This document shows, one piece after another, positions 35,601 to 44,583 of a stretch of DNA of 64,000 nucleotides. Under the pieces are notes generated by a model that saw only the letters and a program-made list of their open reading frames with translations, was not told the origin of the DNA and did not search any database. Source of the stretch: Arthrobotrys musiformis (taxonomy: Eukaryota; Ascomycota; Orbiliomycetes; Orbiliales; Orbiliaceae); contig JAVHJL010000006.1 in NCBI GenBank assembly GCA_036971715.1, forward strand, positions 992,001 through 1,056,000, in the 5' to 3' direction. Position 1 is the stretch's first letter; every line of letters starts with the position of its first letter. The translations under genes were made by a program, and so were the position numbers.

Positions 35601-35853
35601 CAATTGGTAAAGCGCTGAGCCACCCAATCGTGTAGGCGCTGCATGGTAGTGATTTGGTAGGATTTGTTGTAGATGGAGGTAGTCCCGAGGCCGGAGACGG
35701 AGGTACAGTCTCGTAACCAAACTGTGGAGGTACTCGAGGGAAAGCTTCCTCGCCCTCGGCATCGATATCATACGATTGATGTCGCTTTGAAGGCGTCCCG
35801 TATTCACTGCAGCTACCTAAACTCTCTTCGTCTTCTCGATTTCTTTTCGGCAT
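31972..35853 (-). CDS. PNP-NACHT-ankyrin STAND (NLR-like) protein, truncated by TAG
   Basis: Single exon, 1293 codons to the first stop. After a charged, disordered leader (MPKRNREDEESLG), residues ~75-380 form a phosphorylase/nucleosidase (PNP_UDP) domain with the fungal hallmarks YTIGWLSALPIEMAAA, VGIGGGVP, IRLGDIVVS and CFEMEAAGLMDNFPC. A linker leads to a complete NACHT: Walker A IKGKPGTGKST near residue 451 and Walker B LVCFIDALDECEE near 554, both intact. A winged-helix-like region follows, and ankyrin repeats start near 1060 (SPLHWAVFAGHEAVVALLL). The frame stops with TAG at 31974-31972 inside a repeat where the sister unit has CAG, and the array continues in frame beyond. PNP-NACHT-repeat proteins are a known fungal NLR class; by analogy the PNP domain would cleave or bind a purine nucleoside upon ligand sensing by the repeats. 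The truncated product would still contain sensor-oligomerisation modules and about 9 repeats. Confidence 0.88.
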   Translation of the reverse strand: MPKRNREDEESLGSCSEYGTPSKRHQSYDIDAEGEEAFPRVPPQFGYETVPPSPASGLPPSTTNPTKSLPCSAYTIGWLSALPIEMAAAAAMLQEIHISRDIEKHLSDNNTYTLGEIGGHNIVIACLPSGVYGTTSATTVANQMTMTFTSIKSWLMVGIGGGVPDATNDIRLGDIVVSRTVIQYDYGKTVAEGRFERTGTLNKPSASLLTAIAKLQADHERAPSQIPVFLSEMLHRNPHMGTNYKHQGRENDMLFDAGYGHSAFLDTCEFCSKERLVSRLPRTETRPMIFYGSIASANQVMKDAKTRDQLRQELGILCFEMEAAGLMDNFPCLVIRGICDYADSHKNKQWQQYSAATAAAYAKELLLAMPAAIPNREIPMVRPAVKAKTMEERTELMEALKFDQIETRKVTIKNAHRQTCKWLLTKPEYRNWLDESQIPEHHGFLWIKGKPGTGKSTIMKFALKDCEKKLEGCFIISFFFNARGGDLEKSTIGMYRSLLYQLLERFPELQVIFDSLDSPKTTVGDDPWNLDVLKDLFRRALRQLGKGSLVCFIDALDECEEDQIRDMLDFFDDLGTLAISLKIRLHVCLSSRHYPHITIRNGQQMVLEGQEGHDHDIASYLRSELRAGNGKQSDEIRNEILEKASGVFLWVVLVVQILNKEYDRGRLHALRKRLKEIPPGLSDLFKDILTRDTENMETLLLCLEWVLYAERPLKLVELYFAILSGESPEDLGVWDPEEITEEVMRRYVLSSSKGLAETTKSSKGVAKPTDQTIQFIHESVRDYLLKENGLAELRAEFGSGLDSHERLKQCCRNYYTNIVLPQDPRLKEIFPSTPLKESSPTREFVTGIFPFLEYAVPHLLYHAEAASNNGSSQEDFIENFHLETWIKLNNLVEKFQVRRYRVDTSLLYIFAEQGFRNLVRIEVKRVNNIDLRGGRYSYPIVAALANGHEEAVKELLRSDINTTSPIVMPRDQDCENVKKLLADGRNFKVPKRQTFLSYAVERREWDWVKVLLATKKVDLKPSFKLREYIQENWTTTHSLLSAAAYDGSTLVVGLLLAEGVRVDEDYYGSPLHWAVFAGHEAVVALLLENGASIDIKSASGRTPLSYAASRGHEAVVDILLKNGPNVKSKDAEGRTPLFYAAKAGYEAILNKLLERGAQVGIQDKLKRTPLSYAAEGGYEAIVEKLLKKGADVGSEDIDGRTPLFYAARAGYEKILDILLERGAQVDVRDRVGRTPLSYAASAGYEAIVNILLKNGADVRSKDAEERTPLLYAAKAGYEEILNKLLERGAQVNI

Positions 35854-37078
35854 TGTGAATTCCCTATTCTACCACCACTTAGGGAAGCTTTAGTACCTGT
35901 ACTCTTTGCCTATGAAATGAGCGTTATCGCACTTACCCTTAGCAAAGCTAGTTTCCCTATTACAGCAACTTTGTTCGGACTCGACCTTTTGAGAGTTCTT
36001 CAATGTGATGTTGCTGACTGGAGGGGATGAACTTGTGTTGCGTATGGCCGAAGTTGTGAGACTCCGCCTTTTTGGCAGCCCTGAGGCGAGACAAGGCTTC
36101 GATAGACGTTCGAGAAAACGCGCCAACGAACAAGCTAAAGGTAAGAAGAAGTACTCCGAGCTTCGGCACTTATTCTTGAGATGGTATGTGGTCGAAATTA
36201 TTGAAATCGGCTTGCCGTGGGGAAAGTATGATCGGAAGTAGTAGTGGCGAAGGAGGTTAAAAGAATAAGTTTGGGGGATGGCTCGAGACAAAAATAAGGC
36301 TTCACAAGTTATTCCACTATCCTGCTGCAGATATTGAATTTTTATCCCGCGTGTTCGTTCGTGGCAGTGCCCTGTCCGGCCTACGCATGTTCAAAGACGC
36401 AGAGGAGTGGGGCGGTGGTTGGTAGAGGCGCATACCACCTAGTCTATGGCTATCCATGTCTTGTCGAGTAAGCTGCGGGCCAGCTGGCCGTTCTTGCATA
36501 TGTGCGATGCGTGTGATGCTGCTTCGAAATCTCGTAGCCTCGCATGGTGTTGGCTGATTTTTGGTGTTGGTGAATTCGAGCTCTTGATATCTGCGTTGTT
36601 TCCGAAAATACCACGTTTGTAGTGTTTCGGTAGTCTCGTAACCAGCCCTCGCCAGTGCAGTGAACGAAAATCGAGAAGTACTATCAGGGTTACACGTTAT
36701 AAGACGTGAGGGATCGGGTTCAAAGGCAAATGAAACCAATTGAAGATGCCGAAAGATGTAACTATTCAGTTTAAGATAGTGCAGGCTCCAATTTCATGGC
36801 AAGGCCGACTTGAGGGTTTTGCAATGCAACGCAATGTACTGTTTGCGCGCAAGGCGCCGGGTTTGGCTCCGCCCCCGCAAGTTGTAACTTGATACATATA
36901 CACGTTTGCGTATACTTAGGCAAGAGTCGTGGATAGTTAGACGATATTGTTTGAAGACATTATTCAATAAATTGGGTATCTAGTTTCTAAATACAATCAA
37001 GTAGCTCCCGCGGCCCACAAAGTTTACCAATGAAACTAGCTAAAATCCAAAAGTGTCCGCTAACACCATATGAAAAGT
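35854..37078. other. Intergenic; promoter side of the PNP-NACHT gene
   Basis: 1.2 kb between the start of the PNP-NACHT gene (minus) and the 3' end of the transcription factor gene (minus). Open frames at 35890-36291 and 36317-36739 lack domains, splice support or composition bias. Confidence 0.5.
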
Positions 37079-39800
37079 CTATACGAAGACCTCACTCTTT
37101 CTAATTAGCCTTTCTAACGCTGTCATATCTTCTGTACCATCAATACAAAACCCCATACCCTCGGATTCCAAGCTCTTCTTTAGGCCCTCAGGTTCGATAT
37201 CTTCCGGGTCCAAGTCCTCAAATATCTTTTGCCAAAGGTCGTCGACGTCGCTTCCGATCCTTCGTTCGACAGTGGCGCCGGTCAGATCAACTACCAACAT
37301 ATCATCTTTAACCTCGTTGGTAGTATCAGTTGTTAATGAAACTGGGGTTCCGGGGAGAAGAACTCCTCCTAGGGGGTCTTCACTCCCAAGATCCATTGGC
37401 CCGCTCGTAGTATCAATTCCTTGATTGTTAGAAGCCAAGAGTACACCCTCGATAGCGCTCTCAACGTCGCCAATGACGTTGGATTCGCTATCTAGCATGC
37501 TAGTCGACATAATCGACCCCAATGGCCCCATATCCCCCAAGCTTCCGAATAAAGCTTCGAAGCTATCTTTTCCGCAATTTGAATCTTCGGTTCTGCGGGA
37601 TAGATATCCTCTCAAATCATTGATGAATGTCGATAGACTGCATAGTCTGGGGCTCATCTTCGCTGTCGAAATGAGGCTTTGGTAAATATGGGCTAGTTGT
37701 GACAATCTCGATTCAATATCTTGAGATGCGGGCGACTTGGTTCCATTAGCGCCACCGGGTGAGTTTAGCAAACTTGTGGCTGAAGCAGAGGGGAATGCAA
37801 AGATTCCAAGAATGCAGACGAGGAACGATAGTGTAAGCCATGTTTCGAATAGCGGTGATCCGTGGAGTGTAATTCCGTTTTGCTTCGCTTTTTCGAATAT
37901 CCGAAGGCTGGTTTGAGCGGAGTAGATACCGGCTTCAGACCATCGGCCTTCATGGGTCGCGGTTATATTATCGTATTGATTCCCAAGGTTAAAGCTTGAG
38001 AGATCGGCGAGGAACGGCGACTTATTTGTGCTACGGGATAGAGTTGATAGCAGTGACGTTTTGGTAAGGCGGAAGATGGCGCAGAAATATAGAGCGTTTA
38101 TATGTAAGGATTTTATTAGATCCGGTTGTGGCAAAGAGGTCGACAAAATTGTGCTCCACCTCAAAGATGCAGGTAGGGCAGTTATAAATGTTTTCAGCTC
38201 ATTAGATAGCGGTTGCAGCAGCTCCGGCGTCGAAGATGGGCTTCGGGTAGCTTGTATTATCTTGCCCAAGATGAAAGAAATATCCGAGTTCGGCGAAGTA
38301 GGGGACAATGGCATTGCGTCGTGTGGTAAGTTGCAAGTTCGAGAAGCCGTGAGAGATAAAATACGATCGAAGTTATAGAGTGAGTTCCAGATTCCAGCAT
38401 TTACTTCCGGAGATACGACATCGGATGTATAGGAGGTTTCGTTGAGGCCAAGAGTTTGCGCCATCGATATTGCCATGCCTATATTAACCCGTTAGCGAAC
38501 TATGGTTTAGCGAACTTCGGCTATATTTCCATACCGATTAAGCTCGAGGCGGCAGCCTCCCCGCCGTCAAGGAATCTATATATTCCCATAAGCAGCAATA
38601 CCTCGACAGATGATACATCGGGATTTTCCACCGCCCCGGCCATATCGAAGCTAACTTGAGCTGTTTTGAAGTGTGCCGAAGCCCTCCCGTGAGCCGCCTC
38701 CGGTGTTATCGACGAGAGCTTCCGTTGTATCGACTTTGTTGAGGTAGCGACGCATTGATACGAAATCGCTAGTATTAATTCCGAGAGACAATGCCTGTTT
38801 ACCGGGTGGCTCATAAACGAGGGTGTTTTTACAAGATTCACAAAATGGCTGTCGAGCGCCGGATCGATTATAGAAAACGCCTAGTGGTTTCTTGTCAGCC
38901 TCAACATATTTCCACACCTTTGTCGATGCATCTTACATGTGTTCTGAATATCGAAAGCAGGATTGTCATTTCCTCAAACGTGGGCATCCGGCCTTCCAGG
39001 CGGTCGACATGACTGCCAGACCCGGTTTTCTTACAGCAGGCGCGTATACCAGTCATCTGGGACCCTTCCCTCTCGAGAAGGATACCCCGCAGACAGTTTG
39101 CCATCTGCTCTGTAGTAGTCCTTGCATGCGGGCCTATCAATTCTCAAGTCAGAGACCTTACTCACGTTGGCACTTACCTAAAGCACTGCTTACATGTTTT
39201 CTGCGGTGTTTTCCTGACTGGCGTGCTCTTCGAGCTCGAGCTCTGAGGGCTACCATATGTGCTTCGGCCATCCGAGACCGGAGATATTGGAGACGGCAGA
39301 CCGGGCGAAATCTTCGCATCATCCGGAAGCTCAAAATTGGTGTATGCGAGATTGTCCCGACTTTCGCAGATGTTAGCTCACCAATCTTACGTAATGTAAG
39401 GTGCGTTTTCCTACAGGGGTCAGGTTGACTCAAGAACTTACAGCAACTCGGAGAAGGGATCTCGTTCGATACTTGAGCTCAAAGTCCTTTGCTTCTTTGC
39501 AGGCGGTTCCGACGTCCTGATGTCGCCCACAGCACCACTGAGCTGTGCTTGCGTTGTCGTCATACACAAAACTCCGGACTTGATACAATTCCGACATGGT
39601 GTCTGGCCGTCGCACTAACAGATGCGGAGGTTTAGTAATCTGGGGAGTGGTGATAACGGTTTTCATGGGCCGAACCGCGAAATCTGGAGATCTAGATCCC
39701 TATTACGGGGAAAGCATACCTTTTCTTTCCGTCGCTTGCACCTCGCGCATGCCTGTGCAACCCTAACACGCTTCTCCGGTGGTACCCGCGATTTCGTCAT
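37079..39800 (-). CDS. Zn2Cys6 transcription factor with fungal-specific middle domain
   Basis: Six exons: 39800-39720, 39614-39442, 39360-39194, 39133-38937, 38880-38535, 38478-37079, all phases consistent, giving about 787 residues. The N-terminus encodes a perfect binuclear zinc cluster split by intron 1: ACARCKRRKEK joined to CDGQTPCRNCIKSGVLC (C-x2-C-x6-C-x5-C-x2-C-x6-C). A Ser/Pro-rich linker follows (PGLPSPISPVSDGRS), then a coiled linker (SHVDRLEGRMPTFEEM). The fungal-specific regulatory domain runs from about residue 220: MSHPVNRHCLSELILAI, EVLLLMGIYRFLDGG, MAISMAQTLGLNET and SLYNFDRILSL. The C-terminal ~100 residues are acidic and may be an activation region. It is expected to bind CGG-type half-sites in the nucleus. 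Targets cannot be read from here, and no metabolic cluster is adjacent. Exon 4 is open in two frames, and the chosen frame is the only one that connects in phase to the regulatory domain. Confidence 0.85.
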
Positions 39801-41907
39801 GTTGTTTACAATCTTTTTTTCTTTGCCGCGACTGCGATTACAGACGGCGATGCAGTGGTTTACTAATGGATGACAAAGATGAATCTGATTCCTTTCCTCC
39901 GAGATGTAGCACTCTACTAACCAAAGCTTCAAAAGAGAAGAAGAATAAAAAAGTGAAGCGGGCGCGAACCCCGTTATCTATAAACTCCAGGCCAAAGGAC
40001 ATTCCCCAGACTGCCTCGGGTATCCCATCCCCCGCCTCACTCAATTCTCCCTAATGCATAATAGCTTATACATCATTCTGTCTTCGGAGCAACATCGCCA
40101 ATAACCCCAATTTCAAACCCAAAACGGGCTATTTGTGGGGAAGCTAACGAACAAGCCACCGCAACCATTGGCCAAGTGCCAGAGCTGGGAGCCAATGGTG
40201 GGCAAGATCTAGACGTAATGTGAAAAGGGTCCAAGGGAATTCTTTTTTGAGACTAAACTAAACTTTACAAGTGCATGTACTGTGACAGAACTTGATGGCA
40301 AAGGGATAGTTCGAAAGCTAGGCTGGGCCATGTGGTTGTGGGGAATGTGTATTTGTGTCGGAGAATACCCAGATTGCAAGCCTGTGTTGGAGTTCTGGAG
40401 TGCCAAGACAATTTTCAAGCTGGATTTGCACAAGGGTATCAAGTGACTGGGTAAACTCCGTCCTGCTGACAATTGCACTTTGCTTGAGGAAACGAAGAAA
40501 ACAAAAGGTCAAGCGAGATGATCCGGGCGAGGATTAGCGAGTGGAGAGTGAGGGGGGGATCATGGAGATAATCTTAATCTCAAAGCTTCATGGCCCATTC
40601 ATAGAAACTTTTTTCTTTTCTGGGGTTGCTTTGGAGGTGGTACAAAAATTCTGGGTATTCACCGAAACATGGGGTTGCGCACGCGCAGCAAGTTGAAGTC
40701 TAGTTCAGACCGATTGAGGTCTTTTTTTTTCGTCACAAGTCCGAGTAGCCCGAGTGTCTTCTTTGCAATTGCCGGCCAAGGAAATTGGAGGGGACTCGGA
40801 CGGGTCACTCGACCGTTACGGCAAGATTACGAATTTGAACTGGACCGGCTTTGAATACGGGAAGCACGAGTCAGTGTCTTCGGTTTCGAGCTGCTCAACT
40901 CACAATTTTACTAACCACTTACCAAGATGCTAGCGAGTTAGTAATGACATTAGCAGCTTGGCATTTTGTTTGTTCCTTGTTCGTATACTATGTTGGCTGT
41001 TGGAGTCTTATTAGTGAAGTATCTTTGCATTGTAAAATGCACTCCTTGTGCATATATTTTGACTCTATTGGACTTTCGGAGACGAGAATACAAAGAATAT
41101 AGGATTCACGGTCATACCGACGGATTCAAAGTGTTTAGGCCGGCCCCAGAGCTGTTCTAACCATAGTTTGAATTTTCGAAGCACTATAGATATGTATACC
41201 AGTTTCAAACGTTTCCGCCGGGATCGGTGCCCCTGACCTTGTGGCCAACGCCGTCCATGTCCTCGGTAGAAACACATCCTGTCTAATAATAACGGCGGAT
41301 TCCTGATTCACCTTGCGTAGTGCATGTATATGAACATCGTGAAAATTTTCGTTTGGGAACCGCGCGTTGGCCACCGAGCTCCTTGCAATTGCAAAGCTTT
41401 AACGCCATCTCACAGTGTAGTATGGGGAAAATACGAGACTAAACCCTTTATGGGTGTTGGGTATTTCCCGTCAAATAATGAGTTTCCTAAGCCAGCTGTT
41501 ATAGCATGCTATTAGCTTTCTAACGATGCATCTCAACAGTTTACACGTCTAACAGCAGACCTAACTCCTTATACTGCAGCTCGGATTAACTCATGGTAGA
41601 AGGCAACAATGGCTCAAACTAAGCCGGGCTGAAGGGATGTCCTTGGCACTTGCATACGCACCGACCTTAATCTTGAGAAAACGTTGTGGACGCTAGATTT
41701 TTCTCCGAAGTTCTATTCTCGATACCAACTAGTCTTCAAGGATCGAAAGGCCGATTTTAGGTAAACTGATTTTTCATCACGAAGGCTGTCGCCCTATCGA
41801 AGTGCGGTGGCTTCTAGGGTACTTAGCCAATCTACCGGCCTGCATGACATGTCGACATACCGGATCGGCTCTAAGACATACAGGTCTAGTGCTCAAGTTA
41901 GCAGAGC

Positions 41908-41926
41908 CGCCGGAGAATCTCCGGCG
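41908..41926. repeat. Inverted repeat CGCCGGAGA-A-TCTCCGGCG
   Basis: Perfect 9-bp arms with a single central base, GC-rich in an AT-rich region. It has the CCGG spacing that could suit a dimeric Zn2Cys6 regulator, but no gene lies next to it. Confidence 0.55.
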
Positions 41927-42574
41927 ATCATAGGATTCCGCGGATCCGAGATACCCATCTTATTCTAGCCGCGAGCTACTGCTGCACTGCGGTAAAGCAA
42001 TTTTGCCTGAACCAGCCACCAGGGGCGAAATTTTCGTGCATCCAAATTGGCCAATCGATATCGCCTGGGGATATTCCGTATATACCACTCATAATGGGCA
42101 ATAAGGCCATGGATAGATTATCTAATGGCAGATTTCATTGGGTTCCAATATTGCCGTTTGCTAATTCGTCAGATTGCACTGATTAGATATGATTAGATCT
42201 TTGAGATTCTAGAACAGCTAGCAAAAGCTTATCTTTTAAACGGTTTCCAAACACGTGCACACCTTAGCCTCAGCATCCCCAGGTCCCCAGGGTAGGTTTT
42301 CGGGCCAGTACGCCGAGATGATATATCATGGCGCATACAACCCCCTTATCAACAAGCCCCGATCGCAATGCCTCTTTGGAAAGTCATTTCGTGCATATAT
42401 ATGTGTTTCCGCCGCATGGTAGGAGCTACGAGGCTCATGTGAGATAGAGCTCTATAGACTACGCTTCCAGCTATTTACCCCGATGGCTAATTGGACCTGC
42501 CAATACGGAACCCCACCATATTATCGGAGAATTAAAGGTTCGTGTGGAATTTGCGGAAGGTGCGCTTGGAACCG

Positions 42575-42607
42575 GCTGGGAACTCGCTGGGAACTCGCTG
42601 GGAACTA
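42575..42607. repeat. Three tandem copies of an 11-bp unit
   Basis: The unit GCTGGGAACTC occurs twice exactly, and a third time with a final A instead of C. A minor minisatellite in non-coding sequence. Confidence 0.7.
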
Positions 42608-43635
42608 GACAAGCCAGAAATATCAAACACATAATACGAATTCGTCGATATTCGAACCATGTGGGATCCAAACCTCCCTGTGTAATACATCTAATCCAGC
42701 TAGATACAGAGGTAGGGCCTAGGGGATTGCTCCGTCAAATTTCCAATATGCGTATGGAAACTAACCAGACTTCCGACCGCACGACGTTCTCGCATATAGT
42801 TTAAACATTTAACATTGCGGAAAACGGAATTGTTTACTGTAGCCATCCGGCGGATCAGCAAAGCTATATGGTGTTGTATTCTATTATTAATAATATTATC
42901 ATCCGTTAGGAAGCAACCTCGCATACCTGATCAACGCGATGCGAGGGGGCGAGCGGAACACCAGCAGCCCATTTCAATTTACTATTTGTGTTGTCTGTGT
43001 TAGGTTTAGACTACCAGCTACTGCGAACAAGACGCGACGTCGAGAGTTACGTACCAGCTGTACCAGCCACTGCAGGTAGTATACGTAAGGGTTCGAACCG
43101 AACAGCTTTGGTGCCCTATGGTCATTCCGGGTATACCTACGAGTATCCGGAGGACATCGGGTCCACGCTAAGAATACACCCTGTCTACGCCTGAAATACT
43201 TTAGCTTTTCTGACCAATGATGCACTGCATAGACCTAGATATCTTGTGCGCAAATGGCGACGTAGTACTAATTACTAAGAGAACATTATCACGAGTTGGA
43301 GTCTGCAGGGGAGATTCGCCATTTCCAATCAACTGTAAGTTGTGATTGACGCCGGGCCAGTTCTAGAGCGCAGAATTTCAAGAAAATATTAGTAGGGGCC
43401 TGTGGCATTTAAAACTACCGTGTGAAGTGGCGGTATCGGCACTATAGTAGTATTATAGTTTGAAAACTATCAATCGACATTCGCAGGCACCCAGGTGGTG
43501 GGAACCCAGGTAGGCTGGGTACGAGACAAATCCGCAAGTATTAAACTTGGTTATTAATATATTCTGAACGGTTGCGGTATCTAAAATTGCAAGTGTAGCA
43601 AAATCGATGTGAAACAGTTGTGATAAAATATCGTA

Positions 43636-44583
43636 TTACTCGTCAAGCCATTGGCCTTTGAGCTCCCAGTAGAGCTCGTCAGCCCTCCAGCTGATTACAG
43701 AAACCGCATCTAGATATGCCTTCAACATGGCCTGCACATCTTCGTATCCCGCCGTAAGGTAGACTTCTAACTCGAATGCGTTGTCGAGGCTATAATCGTT
43801 TATCATGTTGACGAAGCTCTGGATATCTTCCGTAGGCCCATCGATAATGTCTGTTAAGGCGTTAACCAATCGATTAAAAGTCCTAAGGCGTATGTCGAAA
43901 GCGTCAAAGTCCAGAGTTATGGTGCCGCTATCCGGGAGTAGAGCGGAGAAGAGAAAGCTAACCAATCGTCCCGCGCTAGCGTCAGGGTCATCAAGTCCGC
44001 CGTTCTCAACGAGCTGCTTAGACAATCCGTTGATAAAACTCCAAATATCAACTGGGCTAGATTCGTATGGATCTGGAGTCGTATAGAACCCTTCAGGAAC
44101 TTGGATGGTAGTCGTAGAGTAAGCGATGAATTTTTCCCTAATCCTCTCAAGAAAATTTCCGAGAGCGTCAAAATCGGCTTGGTTGCTCTCCAAGTATGAT
44201 GAGTCGGCGAGCTCCTCGCTCACTTGGTCAACTCCGTGCTCTAGGCCCCAGAGTTTAGTCGATACAGTCTTGTTCACACTAGTTGGGGAATTCGAGCCGG
44301 TTGGGAGCTCAACTGGATAGTCGACGGTAGTGAGCTTTTCGAGGTTAGCAATCCCAGTACGTAGAGGGCCGATCGTGCTAGCGCTGCTGTACTTGAGGCC
44401 ATCCTTGAAAGTCTGAAAGGGGATTGTGATCACATCGGCTCGTCTGTGGCTCGTCAAGAGATAATTTTAGAAATGGAACAGCGCAGCAAAATTTGCAACT
44501 TGTACGTACACTAATGGGACCAAGGCATACACCGCAAGGGTCAGCCATTGGCCGAAAGTCCGTGTTCGTAAACAGGGTGCCAT
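43636..44583 (-). CDS. Secreted or membrane-anchored orphan protein
   Basis: Two exons, 44583-44510 and 44443-43636, with an intron of 66 nt (GTACGT ... CACAG), giving 293 residues. Exon 1 encodes MAPCLRTRTFGQWLTLAVYA followed by LVPLV, a short basic n-region and a hydrophobic core that read as a signal peptide or anchor. The mature part begins RADVITIPF and is acidic, helical and free of cysteines (for example LEHGVDQVSEELADSSYLES and ITLDFDAFDIRLRTFNRLVN), with a Ser/Thr-rich section near TGSNSPTSVNKTVST. I do not recognise a family. The lack of cysteines argues against a classical small cysteine-rich effector. It stands alone in a gene-poor region with over 2.5 kb of non-coding DNA on both sides, which is often where lineage-specific secreted proteins lie in fungal genomes. 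Confidence 0.75.

Larger units (their letters stand above)
39801..43635. other. Gene-poor region, no supportable gene
   Basis: 3.8 kb. The first part is the upstream region of the transcription factor. The rest is AT-rich with short frames only. It contains a near-perfect palindrome (41908-41926) and a short 11-bp tandem repeat (42575-42607). A GGTTCGAACC word at about 43090 resembles a tRNA B box, but no tRNA folds around it. Confidence 0.5.

Noticed and set aside
43085..43100. tRNA gene suggested by GGTTCGAACC
   Set aside because: No A box, acceptor stem or anticodon arm can be placed around the B-box-like word.
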